Shown here in pieces: positions 47,189-57,929 of a DNA stretch of 64,000 nucleotides. Under the pieces are notes generated by a model, which was given only the letters and a program-made list of their open reading frames with translations, did no database searches and had not been told where the DNA came from. The stretch covers positions 276,773 through 340,772 of the forward strand of contig QANY01008011.1 in NCBI GenBank assembly GCA_003255025.1, in the 5' to 3' direction. Positions within the stretch are counted from its first letter, which is position 1. Each line of letters starts with the position of its first letter. Source of the stretch: Datisca glomerata (Eukaryota; Streptophyta; Magnoliopsida; Cucurbitales; Datiscaceae). The translations under genes were made by a program, and so were the position numbers.

Positions 47189-49036
47189 TAGTTCCGGCAT
47201 GATACCATCCATGGTACCACAGACTTATTCATATGTACATACATACAACATCCATACATATAAAGTACAAATATTATGTTAAATAAGGAGAAAAAGAAAT
47301 CAAAACTTTCTTCACCCTTAATTATCTAGTTTCATTGATATAGGCTGTAGAAAGTGCAAGAAATTTAAAAAATGAAAAGATATTCTAGTCTAAAGTTTTT
47401 CATACATGATGTAAGGATAAATGGGAAATTTAAAAGTCAAAATTTTTGAAAGATAGACACATATACATACATACTTTTTTATATATATATATATATATAT
47501 TAGGTGAGGTGGCACGTACAAGGTATGTGTCGAGATTATAATAGCATTGTATTAAACAATTTAAAAGATTCAATACTAATATTAGAAATCGACAATGGCT
47601 GTATAAATCAATAAGGTACCAAAATAAAATTGGGCATTTAATTAAATGGGCATAGTGGATTTATCTGTAGAAAATTTTAAAAAAATTAAGAAACATTTTC
47701 ACCTATAATATGATTTATCTGTACGAAACATTATGAGAATGACATCGAAAATAAATAGATTTATGAATAGAAAATAAAAAAAAATTGATAAAAATTTATT
47801 CTTATTTTTTTTACGGTACGAAACATTAACCTATAATTTGCATGATCGAAAAAGTGCACGTCCAGATATAAGCTTGACATTATATTGAGTTTGCATTTGT
47901 TTAGTAAAAATTTGCTCTTTCTTTTCCAAAGAAAATCATGTAGCTTTACATGTTCTCCAAATATTCCAACAAGCAAAATGTTCACTTCGAGAAAATATAG
48001 TGTTGCAATCAACTTCATTACAATTATAAATTCCTTTAGATGGATAACAATTATTGCTTCTTAGTAAACAAATATAAGAAAATTATCAATTGGATCTATT
48101 ATTCATATTACCATGATTCCACCATCAATCGAGCAATGCGTGCCAAAAGGAAAACTACTTCATGTCCAAAGTCAAATAAATTAGATGTAATCAACCAAGA
48201 ACTTTTAAATCACAGAGAAGATTGTGTTTAAGGTGAAAACACACAGAAAAAACATTAAAATGTTAAATAACATTTATTACCCTAACACCAAAGTTGATCA
48301 TTGAGACTAAAACTAATAAAATAAAAGTAGTTTGATCGAAAAAATTATTACCTCATAACCTATTTAATCTTTAAGTTAGAAAAGCCAAAGCATTTATTAG
48401 TTACCTTGCAGTTCATGCAGAGCAAACCCTCAAAGTTAGAAAACAGTATAGTTGATTGATCCGATATATCATTTCTTAGACCCAAGTATTCATTATCAAT
48501 TAACGTGCATGAGCTGACAACAATGATAAAATGACGACATGATCTTTGTTTTGCATATCATTTAATGTGAAATTGGTTTCACATTACCTTTCAATTGTCA
48601 AAGCAAAATAAAGAAACAAAAACATCTATAATCAACATTTTCTTAGAAATATTGTAGAAAAACATCTAAGAAGTATACTAATCATAATCAATATTTTGTA
48701 CGAGAGATATTGTTAAGTTGTTTGTATTTTCCAAAATCAGCAAATAAGCTATTCCAATCTGTCACACATGAGACGTAATATCCTTAACTTTTTTTTTTTG
48801 GAAATCCTTGTATACTTATAAATTCAGCACGTTGCAATTGCTTGTCTTATCTAAAATGTGTAATTTATACTTTTCTTATGTTAGATCCAAAACTTTTATT
48901 TTATCATTTCTTATGTTAGAAAATATGGGAATTCATTACATACAACATTCCTAAAACATATGAAAGCATATTGATGACTCTATAATTAAAGATGAACACA
49001 ACTTGATTGGATCGAGAACACAAATTCATGTAAATA
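47189..49036. other. AT-rich non-coding stretch with a (TA) run
   Basis: No gene. A perfect (AT)10 run lies at 47481-47500. Minor open frames at 47761-48231 have no domain and are lysine/asparagine/phenylalanine-rich, as expected by chance in AT-rich DNA. Confidence 0.55.
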
Positions 49037-49142
49037 AGAATTCACATCAACCTTATAAGCAATGTTCATCCTGATCAAATGGGAACCCAATCCAAGTTGA
49101 ATGAGAATTCACATCAACCTTATAAGCAATGTTCATCCTGAT
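49037..49142. repeat. Near-exact 39-bp direct repeat, 67 bp apart
   Basis: AGAATTCACATCAACCTTAT and the bases through GTTCATCCTGAT occur at 49037-49075 and 49104-49142. A recent local duplication in non-coding sequence. Confidence 0.9.
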
Positions 49143-49324
49143 AGAAGAAACTTCAATGCTATGGCTTAGCAAAGATATAAGAAATCTGTAAAACAACTGA
49201 CATTACCAATTAAAAATAATAAGAGAGCTGACATTATAAGCTCATAAATTAAAAATTACCATTCAAAGACATACTCTTTTCCTTCTAACAAGCAAGCAGA
49301 ACAAATTATGAAGCATCTTATAAT

Positions 49325-49500
49325 TAGGGGTGTAAGTTAAACAAAAAAACCGACCAAATCAACCGAACCGGCCCGGTTCGACGGCTAATGTAAGTGCTTT
49401 ACTTCTCATCGGTTTGAAGGAGGAAAGCCTGCAGAAAATCGGTTCGGTTGCGATCTTTAACGCTGAAAACCGCTTAAAACCGAATTGCATCAAGTCTGAA
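49325..49500. other. CCGAACCGG..CCGGTTCG palindromic repeat patch
   Basis: CCGAACCGGCCCGGTTCGA (about 49362-49380) and, downstream, ATCGGTTCGGTTGCG and AAACCGCTTAAAACCGAA make a patch of CGGTT/AACCG words that can fold on itself. Such patches are dispersed non-coding repeats in plant genomes. No terminal duplication was identified. Confidence 0.45.
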
Positions 49501-49520
49501 TAAATTTGTAACGTAGGAAG

Positions 49521-49600
49521 ATGGAGCATCTGGGTAGCAGCGCTCGTGGTTTAGATATGTCCTTGAAAGCCTCAAGGTCCGAGTTCGATTTTTTTTTCCT
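49521..49600 (+). mobile_element. tRNA-derived SINE-like fragment
   Basis: TGGGTAGCAGCGCTCGTGG resembles an RNA polymerase III A box, and GGTCCGAGTTCGATTT, about 45 bases later, resembles a B box (GGTTCGANNCC). The spacing fits a tRNA-derived head. The acceptor and anticodon arms do not close into a tRNA, and a T run follows. Best read as a SINE head; a decayed tRNA copy is the alternative. Confidence 0.45.
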
Positions 49601-50261
49601 CAAACTTTTTTAATTTTTTTTTCGAGGATTTGTTATCTTGGAAGGAAAACTCACCCCAAACCCTAAATCCATTAAAAACCTCTTTTAATTTCTAGCGCCT
49701 CTCTCTCTCCTCTTTCTTTCTCCCTCCCTCTTTTGTACGCCTTTGTCCCTCCATCTCTCTCTTCCTCCATCTTTCCACCACAATCTCCTCCTTCTCAACT
49801 TCATTCATCTTTTCAATCTTGCCTGAGATCGATTCCAGCCCTAGCTTTTGGCTCCGCCTTCGCTCTCTCCAACTCGACCTCTCGCAATAAATTATCTGAT
49901 TCTATCGTAGGAAGAGATACTTTATCTTATTCGAAAATATTATCTCAATTCATTTCTATAAATTTTCATGTTTCAATAATATAAATATTACATAGTAATT
50001 AATTTTTTAATTTCTAAGGAATAAATTACTGTCGATATGAAAATAATTTAAAAAATGCATCAAAGTTTATCTTTATGGCTATTTGAGTTTCCAATTATAT
50101 AATATTATAAAAATATTTAATTTCAAGAACTATTTAAAAAATAAATTGTTGTTAAATAGAAAATAATATTTTATTATATGTATAAAGTTAAATGTGAAAA
50201 TATGTGAAAATTCTAATTTGTACTATTTCTAAAGAGGTTTAAAATGGTAAATATGAGAATC
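49601..50261. other. CT-rich then AT-rich non-coding stretch
   Basis: A CT-rich patch at 49690-49790 gives a serine/proline-rich open frame starting near 49733 (FVPPSLSSSIFPPQSPPS). The frame has no recognisable domain and looks compositional. It is preceded by AAACCCTAAATCC wording often found in plant leaders, so a lost 5' exon is possible but unsupported. Confidence 0.4.
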
Positions 50262-50302
50262 AAAAGTTTCTCTCCTTTAAGCCTCTTTTAGTATAGTATT
50301 AG
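50262..50302 (-). mobile_element. Helitron-like terminal motif
   Basis: On the minus strand the sequence reads CTAATACTATACTAAAAGAG, then GCTTAAAGGAGAGAAACTTT. This resembles the TCTATACTATATTAAAAGAGG-type 5' ends of plant Helitrons. TTGCGTTGCAC lies nearby at 50313. No partner 3' end (hairpin plus CTRR) was matched. Confidence 0.3.
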
Positions 50303-51479
50303 TTAACTTTCACTTGCGTTGCACCTAAGTAAAATCATCATAATATTTTGGATATGATGTGAAATCTAGTTACCAAAACATAATTTAATGACAAAACACC
50401 TTCATATATTGAATCAAAACTAATGAGAAAACAAGTTCATAATTGATTCAAACTATGTTCCATCTTTTTTAAAATTCAAAGAAAAAAATAATTGTACTTC
50501 CAAAATAACCCTTATTTAAACCGATACATACAATCCCAAATTCTTGCAAAAGAAACATATGAATAGATGATAATCATAGTTCAAAAGAAAGAAAATGAAT
50601 CATTCATAATATTAAAATTCAATAGAAAGAAAACGCAAAATTGTCTTGAGAGACTGCTGCCCTATGTAAATATTTCATGTTCAAGTTTTTGTGCAGTTAG
50701 TTCAACTCTTTTCTTACCGGCATATCAATTTAAAAATCTGGGAGTCTCATGCACTGACTGAAAATTCTACACAGCTTCGTTAAATTTAATACAACCTCGA
50801 ACACAATTCTTATTTAGCCTAAACGGCCCAAGATGACCATAGAACTAAAGCAAGTTTGCAAGAAATGACATGCACACTACTCCTTTCTCTATTTACATAC
50901 CCTTCTGCATGGCTCAGATTCTTTTGTATTGCTTCGATTTCTATTTTTTCTTGTTTGAAGCATATTACAAACATTATGGAGAGCCTCATGTTGTGTGATG
51001 CCATTGAGTTTTACAATTTGTGAATTCCAAAAGATGTATTTATATAATATGATTATTTCAATTTATCTAGTATAATATCCTAAATTCTATATTACATTAA
51101 ATCATGTTGAGTTAAGATTCGTTGATTTAAGCTTATACCATGAATCTATCCGTATAAGGTGAACTTGAAGACATGATGTTAAGATGCACTGCACATAACT
51201 GTTATACTATTTTTTTTATAAAATCTATTATTATTTATGTTTTCATTATAATGATGCGCACTTCAATGTAATAAACTGTAACAACGTTTCAAGTGTTATG
51301 ATATTGGATTGCATGGAATATGACAACGAAATATAATATATCAATTAAAGTTAAATACAAAGAATAACAACCACACTAATTATAAATAATAAATGAAATT
51401 CATAGAAACAAAATAAAATAAAATTGGGTGGATAACATTTCAATGTTAGTTAAATTTAAAACTAGAATACAAAAATATA
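50303..51479. other. AT-rich non-coding stretch
   Basis: No gene, RNA or clear element. Frames at 50567-51004 are short and domain-free. Confidence 0.5.
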
Positions 51480-51545
51480 TTGTAAGGGGCAAAAGAGGAA
51501 TTCCAAAGTTTCTCCTTTTAGGACTTTTTTTATAGATATTATAGA
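51480..51545 (-). mobile_element. Helitron-like terminal motif (second copy)
   Basis: TTCCAAAGTTTCTCCTTTTA followed by GGACTTTTTTTATAGATATT parallels the motif at 50262 and 53735 in the same orientation. Diverged and without a partner end. Confidence 0.28.
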
Positions 51546-53734
51546 TTATAGATATATAAGATATATTAAATTGATCCAAGTGTGCATTAAGTTTATAAAT
51601 TCATTTACCTATTCAATGATTTAAAAAAACAAATAATTAATAATAAAATTTATGTTAATTTAAATTTGAAATTTTGAAATATTTGTTGCAATTTTGAAAT
51701 AATTTTGAAAGTTTGACATTTTTGTACTAACTTGTCTTAATATAAAGGAAGAGTCAATTATCTCTATCAATTTTATATAAAATAATTATTCAAAAATATT
51801 ACACTTTTAGAAAAACTTTAATACTTTATATTTTATAGGTGACTAATTAGTATGTTACACATACATACACACAAAAAAATTTAGAAAGTAAAAAATTAAA
51901 GTTGCAATACAAATGAGAAAAATGAAGTTCAAGTTTAAAATAAAACATGAAATAGGTATTTCAATTCTAATGGTGTCACTTTTTTAACTATTAAGACTAT
52001 ATTTTTACTACATACTCTTAATGCTTTTTTTTATCAAGACATGCATGATGTTCTACAACTTGGTTGAATAACTTAGTATCAGCAAACAAACATAATAACA
52101 ATATAATATTCTCTTAATTCTACTCACAATAGAAAATATATAATATTTATGGTGTTAAATACATTTTATATTTGTTCATATAAACATAACATGGGTATAA
52201 ATCATAATCATTATTAAAAATATAATATATTCAATGACACATGCATCACACGTATGTATTTATAAGTTTCAGTAAATTATGAGTTTTTAATAAATTTAAT
52301 TAATTATAATAGGAGAAAATTATTGATTCAATTTTCACACAATAATTCAAAGTATAAAAACCATTAATTAATTTATTTAAATTTTTCCAAACATATAATT
52401 AATTCTTTAACTATCAAAATTATATAGTTATTAGATAGAAAATTGTAGTAATTGCACAATTTGTAAAACTAATTAATGATAAACATGGTGAATTTCAAAA
52501 GTCATGTTTGTTTTACAAAAATTTCAAAACTCTTCTTTCGAAAACGTTTTACCAAGCCTAAAGAACTTGCGACCCTCATAAAACATAAATTATTGATTAA
52601 GAATTTAATTACAATTAATAATTGATTACCTTAACACATGGCATACTCAACCCTATTTCATTTACTTATTTATTACAGATTATTAATGGTTAAGAATTTA
52701 AAATACACATAACAATATATTGGGTATGAACACTGGGCATTATGGAAGGTGTCCATACCCAACTGTATATAAGCTATATAAGATTCATGGGGGATTTACT
52801 ATTTATTATACACCATACAATGTTAATGTAAAATTTAATTGAAAATATGTGCATTACTACAATCAAATTTGTTTAAAAATTATGTTACTTTAATAAATTA
52901 GTGCTATGTAGCTTTTATTCGTCTTTATATTCTATACTATGAGTTTTTTATTTTATGCCTTTTATGGTCAGTTAATTAAGTTGTGGTTTTTTATTTCTTT
53001 TTTTTTAATTCTTTTTTAAGGTATATGGCTATTCATTTCCTTCATTTTAATTTTAGCTCCTATTAAATATATTACGACGATAGTTGTAATATATAAAACA
53101 ATAAATTTATTTAATTAAATTAATAAGTTAATCTACAATAAATATATTTAATGAATTTACATTAAATAAGTTATAGGGTGTTTTTAGAATTTAATTAATT
53201 TAGTTGGATAAATGTGTCCAAAAACATTTCTCCCCCGTAAGCCGCATTTAGAAGTAGTAGTAGTAGTAGTAGAAACGAATGTACGTTGCATGTGATAAGT
53301 CTAGTTTTCTTGTCAATTTACCAACTACATGAAAAAACTTACACATATTCATTTTTTCTATACTACAAATTCAAAGAAAATGTACTAAATTTTAATATTT
53401 ACAAACTTAAATTTATATTGGACCTTGAATCAATTGAGATGAGAAAATCAAATATAACAAACTATTTTACTACGGATATTACATTTATTATAAAACCAAA
53501 AAACTTAAACAACAAAAAAAATCTTGAAAATAACTCATTGTCATTGGTTGAAATAATATTTATGATAAAAAGCTCTCCAAAATCATAAACATGTTCCTTC
53601 ACACTCCTCATAACATAATAATATAAAATAGTAATTTTATAAAGTATTAGAAAAAGAATAATTAGTTAATAGAATTTTAAATGAATTAAATACAAAAAAA
53701 AACTTAATCATATCTATATGTAGTGGGGCATAAG
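51546..53734. other. Very AT-rich non-coding stretch with an (AGT)n run
   Basis: No gene. An (AGT)6-7 microsatellite lies at about 53253-53272. A poorly structured asparagine/lysine/isoleucine frame at 53286-53588 is most likely chance. Confidence 0.55.
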
Positions 53735-53800
53735 GGTAAAAAAAGAAATCAAAAGTTTATCCCTTTAAACTCTTTTTAATATAGTAGAGATAGATATAGA
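53735..53800 (-). mobile_element. Helitron-like terminal motif (third copy)
   Basis: AATCAAAAGTTTATCCCTTT, then AAACTCTTTTTAATATAGTA and GATAGATATAGATAG: on the minus strand this is TACTATATTAAAAAGAGTTT. It is the best match of the three to a Helitron 5' end. Confidence 0.35.
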
Positions 53801-54126
53801 TAGTAGTGATTATCAGATTTTTATATTATTAATTAGGTTTTTTAGATTTTTTTATATTACCAATTAGATTTTTTATATTATCATTCCAAGTTTTTTTTAA
53901 TAGATTTTACAACTTTTTTAGATTAAAAACGTTGGAATGCTAACTCATGGATATATCTGTCAAAACCTTAATCTTAAAACTTTAATAATCACATTTGATT
54001 AGTGAAACTGCACAAATAGAAATCCATAGAAAAAAAGCATCCTCCCCGGCTGTCCCACTCCCGAATCATAAACCAACATATCTTTTCTCCTCAAAGATGT
54101 CGAAAAATAATTAAAAATATAATAAA
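53801..54126. other. AT-rich 3' flank of the zinc-finger gene
   Basis: Contains T-rich repeats (TTTTTTAGATTTTTTTATATTA near 53830). The 3' untranslated region of the minus-strand gene must lie in its upper part, but no convincing AATAAA on the minus strand was found. Confidence 0.5.
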
Positions 54127-54765
54127 TCATGGATTAGCAGGCCGAAGAGTAAGATGCAAATCCAATCCCAAACCCTCATCAAGGCTAAGCTCACTAGCAC
54201 CATCACCGCCAGCACCACCAATCTCTGCGGGCAAAAAACCCATCTGCTGACCTGCCGCTTGTGACGAAGCCCTAGACATGGACTCCACTCCGCGGCCTGC
54301 AGCGTACACCCTCCTTCCCGGCACTGATGAGGTGCCCCCTGGAATGTACATTCTCCTGTGCGATGCATGCAATGGTGAATGAGACATGTAAACCCATGAC
54401 GGTGACGGTGACTGGGATGGCGATACCGGACCAAGGAGGTGCCACGGCGGTTGGAATGCTGCGATGAATGGGTTATGAAGCTGTGAATGTGCGAAAGAAA
54501 ATCCTCGGCCGGCTTGAAGCTGGGCGCGCTTTAGGATCTGCCGTTCTTTCTTGTGGGCATTTTGGTGCCCACCAAGGGCTTGTGAATTTGCGAATTCACG
54601 GCAGCAGTATTGGCACTCGTATTTACGGCCATCGTTCTGTTGTGAATGTGTCTTTGTTTCATGTGAGCCTGATGAAGATTTGCTTGCCTCAGTGTCGTTG
54701 TCTTCTGAGATGTTGAAGCCAAAGAGCTTAAGGGGAGTGCTTGTGTTGGGAATGGTTCTTGCCAT
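54127..54765 (-). CDS. ZFP6: ZFP6-like single C2H2 zinc-finger transcription repressor (212 aa)
   Basis: An intact, intronless frame of 212 residues. Near the N-terminus is LKLFGF (residues 12-17), typical of the GIS/ZFP5/ZFP6/ZFP8 clade. The single finger is YECQYCCREFAN then SQALGGHQNAHKKERQ: zinc ligands C51, C54, H67 and H71, with the plant-specific QALGGH helix at 62-67. LKRAQLQAGRGF follows, then a Ser/Pro/Gly-rich linker, and at the C-terminus an EAR repression motif LDLHLTL (201-207). The combination matches Arabidopsis ZFP6 closely. In Arabidopsis that clade acts in the nucleus to promote trichome formation downstream of gibberellin and cytokinin. The ATG at 54763-54765 is chosen because the frame upstream opens only with a GTG and encodes a hydrophobic run foreign to the family. 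There is no transposon within 1 kb of the start; this is the one likely functional gene here. The orthology call is mine from memory of the family, not from a search. Confidence 0.9.
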   Translation of the reverse strand: MARTIPNTSTPLKLFGFNISEDNDTEASKSSSGSHETKTHSQQNDGRKYECQYCCREFANSQALGGHQNAHKKERQILKRAQLQAGRGFSFAHSQLHNPFIAAFQPPWHLLGPVSPSQSPSPSWVYMSHSPLHASHRRMYIPGGTSSVPGRRVYAAGRGVESMSRASSQAAGQQMGFLPAEIGGAGGDGASELSLDEGLGLDLHLTLRPANP

Positions 54766-54937
54766 GAGGAACAAGACTGTAAGAACTATCACAAACCTTT
54801 ATCTATAAGTATTTATCGATTCTCAAGAAAATATGTTGGTCTGGGGGAAACAACTAGAAGCTGAACTAGTAGTAAATCAAGGAAAGACCTTAAATCCTTA
54901 CAGAGAAGTAGTAGTGGCCAATAAATGCAAGTTATGA

Positions 54938-54950
54938 CTATTTATATAGG
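54938..54950 (-). promoter_or_regulatory. TATA box of the zinc-finger gene
   Basis: On the minus strand CCTATATAAATAGTC lies about 175 bases upstream of the ATG, an ideal plant TATA element. A start site about 30 bases downstream would give a 5' leader of roughly 150 nt. A pyrimidine-rich stretch (minus strand, about 54995-55030) lies just upstream. Confidence 0.7.
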
Positions 54951-56479
54951 ATGAATAGTAAAAGTACATAGCATAGAGTTTCTGAAGAATGTGGAGGAGT
55001 GAGAAAAAAGAGAGAAATAGAGAGGGACTGGTTAATTAGTTGTGAAAATCCTAGAGAGGAGAAAGCATGCTTATGAAGGAAAACCCAGAAGAAGAAAGCT
55101 AGTGGGGGGTTAAGAATATTGTGTACATTGTCATAATCTTTAGATTACTCTAGTTGTTGTGATAGATCCCGAGTGTGTATATAATCTGACACGTTATTGC
55201 ATATTTTAATATTTTCCTCTTGGGAAAATGTACTCTGTCTCCTGTGCTCTAATGGGTATTTAACTTAGTCAAAAGACAAAAGATTACGATGTCAACATAT
55301 ATACAATCATTTCTCCTCTGATTATACCCCTTTATTTGAGTACTTGTATCCAATACAACTATAAATTATACATGCTCCATAGCTCACAGCTGACACACTT
55401 CTTATGAACCTTGAATCTTTTTTAATTAAAAGCATTTTTTTTTACATTTTGTAATACTATTTCAATTGACATTTATATCATACGTATTTACTTCGAACAA
55501 TTTTTTTATACTTTCAAACACTTCTCATTATAATTCGAAGCAATTGGAAACATGTTGTAACAAACATTTATTTTGTAATTGTACTTTAAAGCGTAGGAAA
55601 ATGTTATTACAAAAGCTCTTATAAACTGCGAGTTAAATATGTTTAAATGAATAAAACCAATTTTAAAGGAAAACACTCTGAAACTAGCTAATGTCATTCT
55701 CTTTAATTACTTTTCATATCCCACTAGTAATTATAATAATGTATGTTTTCTTTAGTAATTATAAGCATATTACAAGCAAAGTGTGGTTCAGAAAACCTCA
55801 ACCCACATAGTTGTGCATGTTGGATTGTCAAACACGAGTAATAGAAAAAGGGTGTTTTGTGTGTTTGAATTAATCAGTGGTTGTATGGGTCCTGGATGAC
55901 ATAAGAGAGTTTAGATTATCTTAAGCATCAGTAATTGCGTGATTGATGTTAAAATCAGCTTGTTTGTTTATTGGAGAAAATCTACAAGAATCTTACCAAC
56001 TCCATTATTTGGGTTTTAAGTCTTTCAAAAATCAATCCACTACAGTTGCTTAATGTGAAAGATAGATTGAAGGTGCAGTAATTTAATTTTCTATACGAAA
56101 TCAATGTTCAAGGAATAATTTAAATATTGTGCGTATATACTTCTCTACTATTGATGATTTTATCTCTACCTAGTTAAATATACTAACATACATTACATGG
56201 TCATATATTATTATTGTCCTTTGTTGAGGGTTGGGGTCCCAGGAGCCTTACTGTTGTTATCACCGCCTAACTTCAACATTTTGGTCTCATCTTGTCTATT
56301 GGACTGTTCAATAATTGTGTCTTTATCTTAAAAAAGATCTTTGAATTTGTTTTTGTCTATAGATAATAGCAAAAAATGAAATACGGTGACCTATTGCTAA
56401 TAAAGGTTTAGATTAACAAAATGATATGATGCTAGTCCATCTATGCATGAAAACAAAACATGTGAATCATTAAGACCAA

Positions 56480-56481
<2 letters not shown>
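54951..56481. other. Upstream region of the zinc-finger gene, then AT-rich non-coding
   Basis: No other gene seen. The first few hundred bases are the presumed promoter and distal regulatory region of the divergently placed minus-strand gene. A short open frame at 55506-55697 has no domain. Confidence 0.5.

Positions 56482-56532
<51 letters not shown>
56482..56532. repeat. (CT)25 microsatellite
   Basis: A perfect CT dinucleotide run of about 51 bases, the longest in the window. Likely polymorphic in length. Confidence 0.97.
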
Positions 56533-56535
<3 letters not shown>

Positions 56536-57463
56536 TTCTAATAATCATTGACATGTAAATCTAAATTTCAGCATCAGTAGTTTATGATCACTAGCTATCT
56601 GTTTCTTTGACATCAAGCTCTTTCTTGTAATTATGTTTCCCACCAAATAATACAGTAAGCCTCGCCTTTAAGAACTGCATTATTATTTCGTAGTTTTTGG
56701 TTTGCAATTTAACCAATTATTAACCGTAAAAGATTCTCCACATCAATGAGATTGGCCACTTTATTCTGAAAGAAAAATAACGCATGAAATTAATTTAACG
56801 TGGAACGCATGTTTTCCATGTGGGATATAAGTGGCTTTCTAGTTGCTAGTTGTCTATAGTGCATAGTTTGGCTTGTTATGTGTTTAAATTGTTTTAAGAG
56901 AAATTACACTTTTCACCATTTTTTTAGTGTCATTCTACATAAGGTCCCTTTTTCTTAAATTGTATGTATGGCCATTTTTTAATAGGGGAGTTTCCTTTGA
57001 CAACTTTTTTCCTTTCTACCCCTATCTTCCCCGAAATGAGTTTTGGTGTCTAGGGTTTAGATCAGCGTACCTCGCCGCTCATCGACGGCCTTCATTCATC
57101 GCCGTTCGTGGTTCGTGATTCTGGGAAGATAGGGTTAGTTGAGGGTCGCTCGTCGTTCTTCGGCACTCTACTGTTCATCGCCGTTCATCGGGTGGTCGCC
57201 CTGTTCTTCTTTTTCAGAGTGTTTTTCTTCGTAGCAACGTCGGAGATGGCATTGTTAGGGTTTAAATTGGTTATTTGTGCATGATGCCATGCGTTGTTAG
57301 GGTTTTGTTCTTGGACCTGAGGGTTTTTTGGATTACTGATTGGATATAAGGTTTTGCTTGTTTATTCACGATGCTCTTTCTATTTTTTTTTGCTTTTATC
57401 TGGATTGCTTTTTGCGCGACATCAATTTTATTTCAAATATTGTTCTACGCAATGGTATTTAAA
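56533..57463. other. Non-coding stretch with a GC-richer island
   Basis: From about 57020 to 57250 GC content rises (TACCTCGCCGCTCATCGACG, ATCGCCGTTCGTGGTTCGTG) with CATCGCCGTTC repeated several times and AGGGTTT leader-like text. It looks like the 5' leader of a gene or element with its coding part lost. No domain in any frame. Confidence 0.4.
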
Positions 57464-57770
57464 GATACTATACGTATCTAATTTCTATACATTACACATA
57501 GCCAAAACAAAAACAAATAAATGAACAAAAATAAGCCAATATTTAAATTAGATACCTTACGTATCTAATTTATATATATTACGCAAAGTCAGTGTAAGGG
57601 TGTTTAATATTTTATATAACTCTGGTGTTCATAGAAACATACCAGTATTTAAATTAGATACCATAATTTATGTATATTACGCATAACGAGTTTAAAAGAT
57701 GTTCAATGTATCAGATTATTATGGTGTTCATAGACAAAAAAATAAACCAGTATTTTAAATTAGATGTTAG
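57464..57770. repeat. AT-rich imperfect tandem repeat, ~110-bp unit
   Basis: AGTATTTAAATTAGATACC-like text followed by ATATTACGCA and GGTGTTCATAGA recurs at about 57538, 57645 and 57752 with variation. A related partial copy precedes it at 57464. Ends at the copia junction. Confidence 0.6.
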
Positions 57771-57929
57771 GAAATCATTAAAACCAAAATCTAGAGAAAA
57801 CCTAATTCAACCAAGATCCTCCATGTCAAATCATTGAGATAATAAAAATGCAAGCGTACCTTGATCCATAGAAATAGATGATTTTTGGTTATCGATTTTC
57901 TAATCCAATTAAACAATCCGTCTTAATTT

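Noticed and set aside
49521..49600. A functional tRNA gene
   Set aside because: A-box and B-box-like words are present, but the acceptor and anticodon stems do not pair. Kept as a SINE-like fragment only.
49733..49984. Serine/proline-rich open frame as a gene
   Set aside because: It arises from a CT-rich tract. No domain, no supported splice sites, and composition explains the frame.
53286..53588. 100-residue plus-strand frame as a small gene
   Set aside because: The composition (Asn/Lys/Ile/Phe) is that of random AT-rich DNA, with no motif or promoter.
54766..54792. An upstream GTG start for the zinc-finger protein
   Set aside because: It would add nine hydrophobic residues foreign to the family. 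The ATG at 54765 gives a family-like N-terminus.
54127..54808. Overlapping frames on both strands across the zinc-finger gene
   Set aside because: Only the minus-strand frame carries the C2H2 finger, LKLFGF and EAR motifs. The others are shadows of its GC-richer coding sequence.
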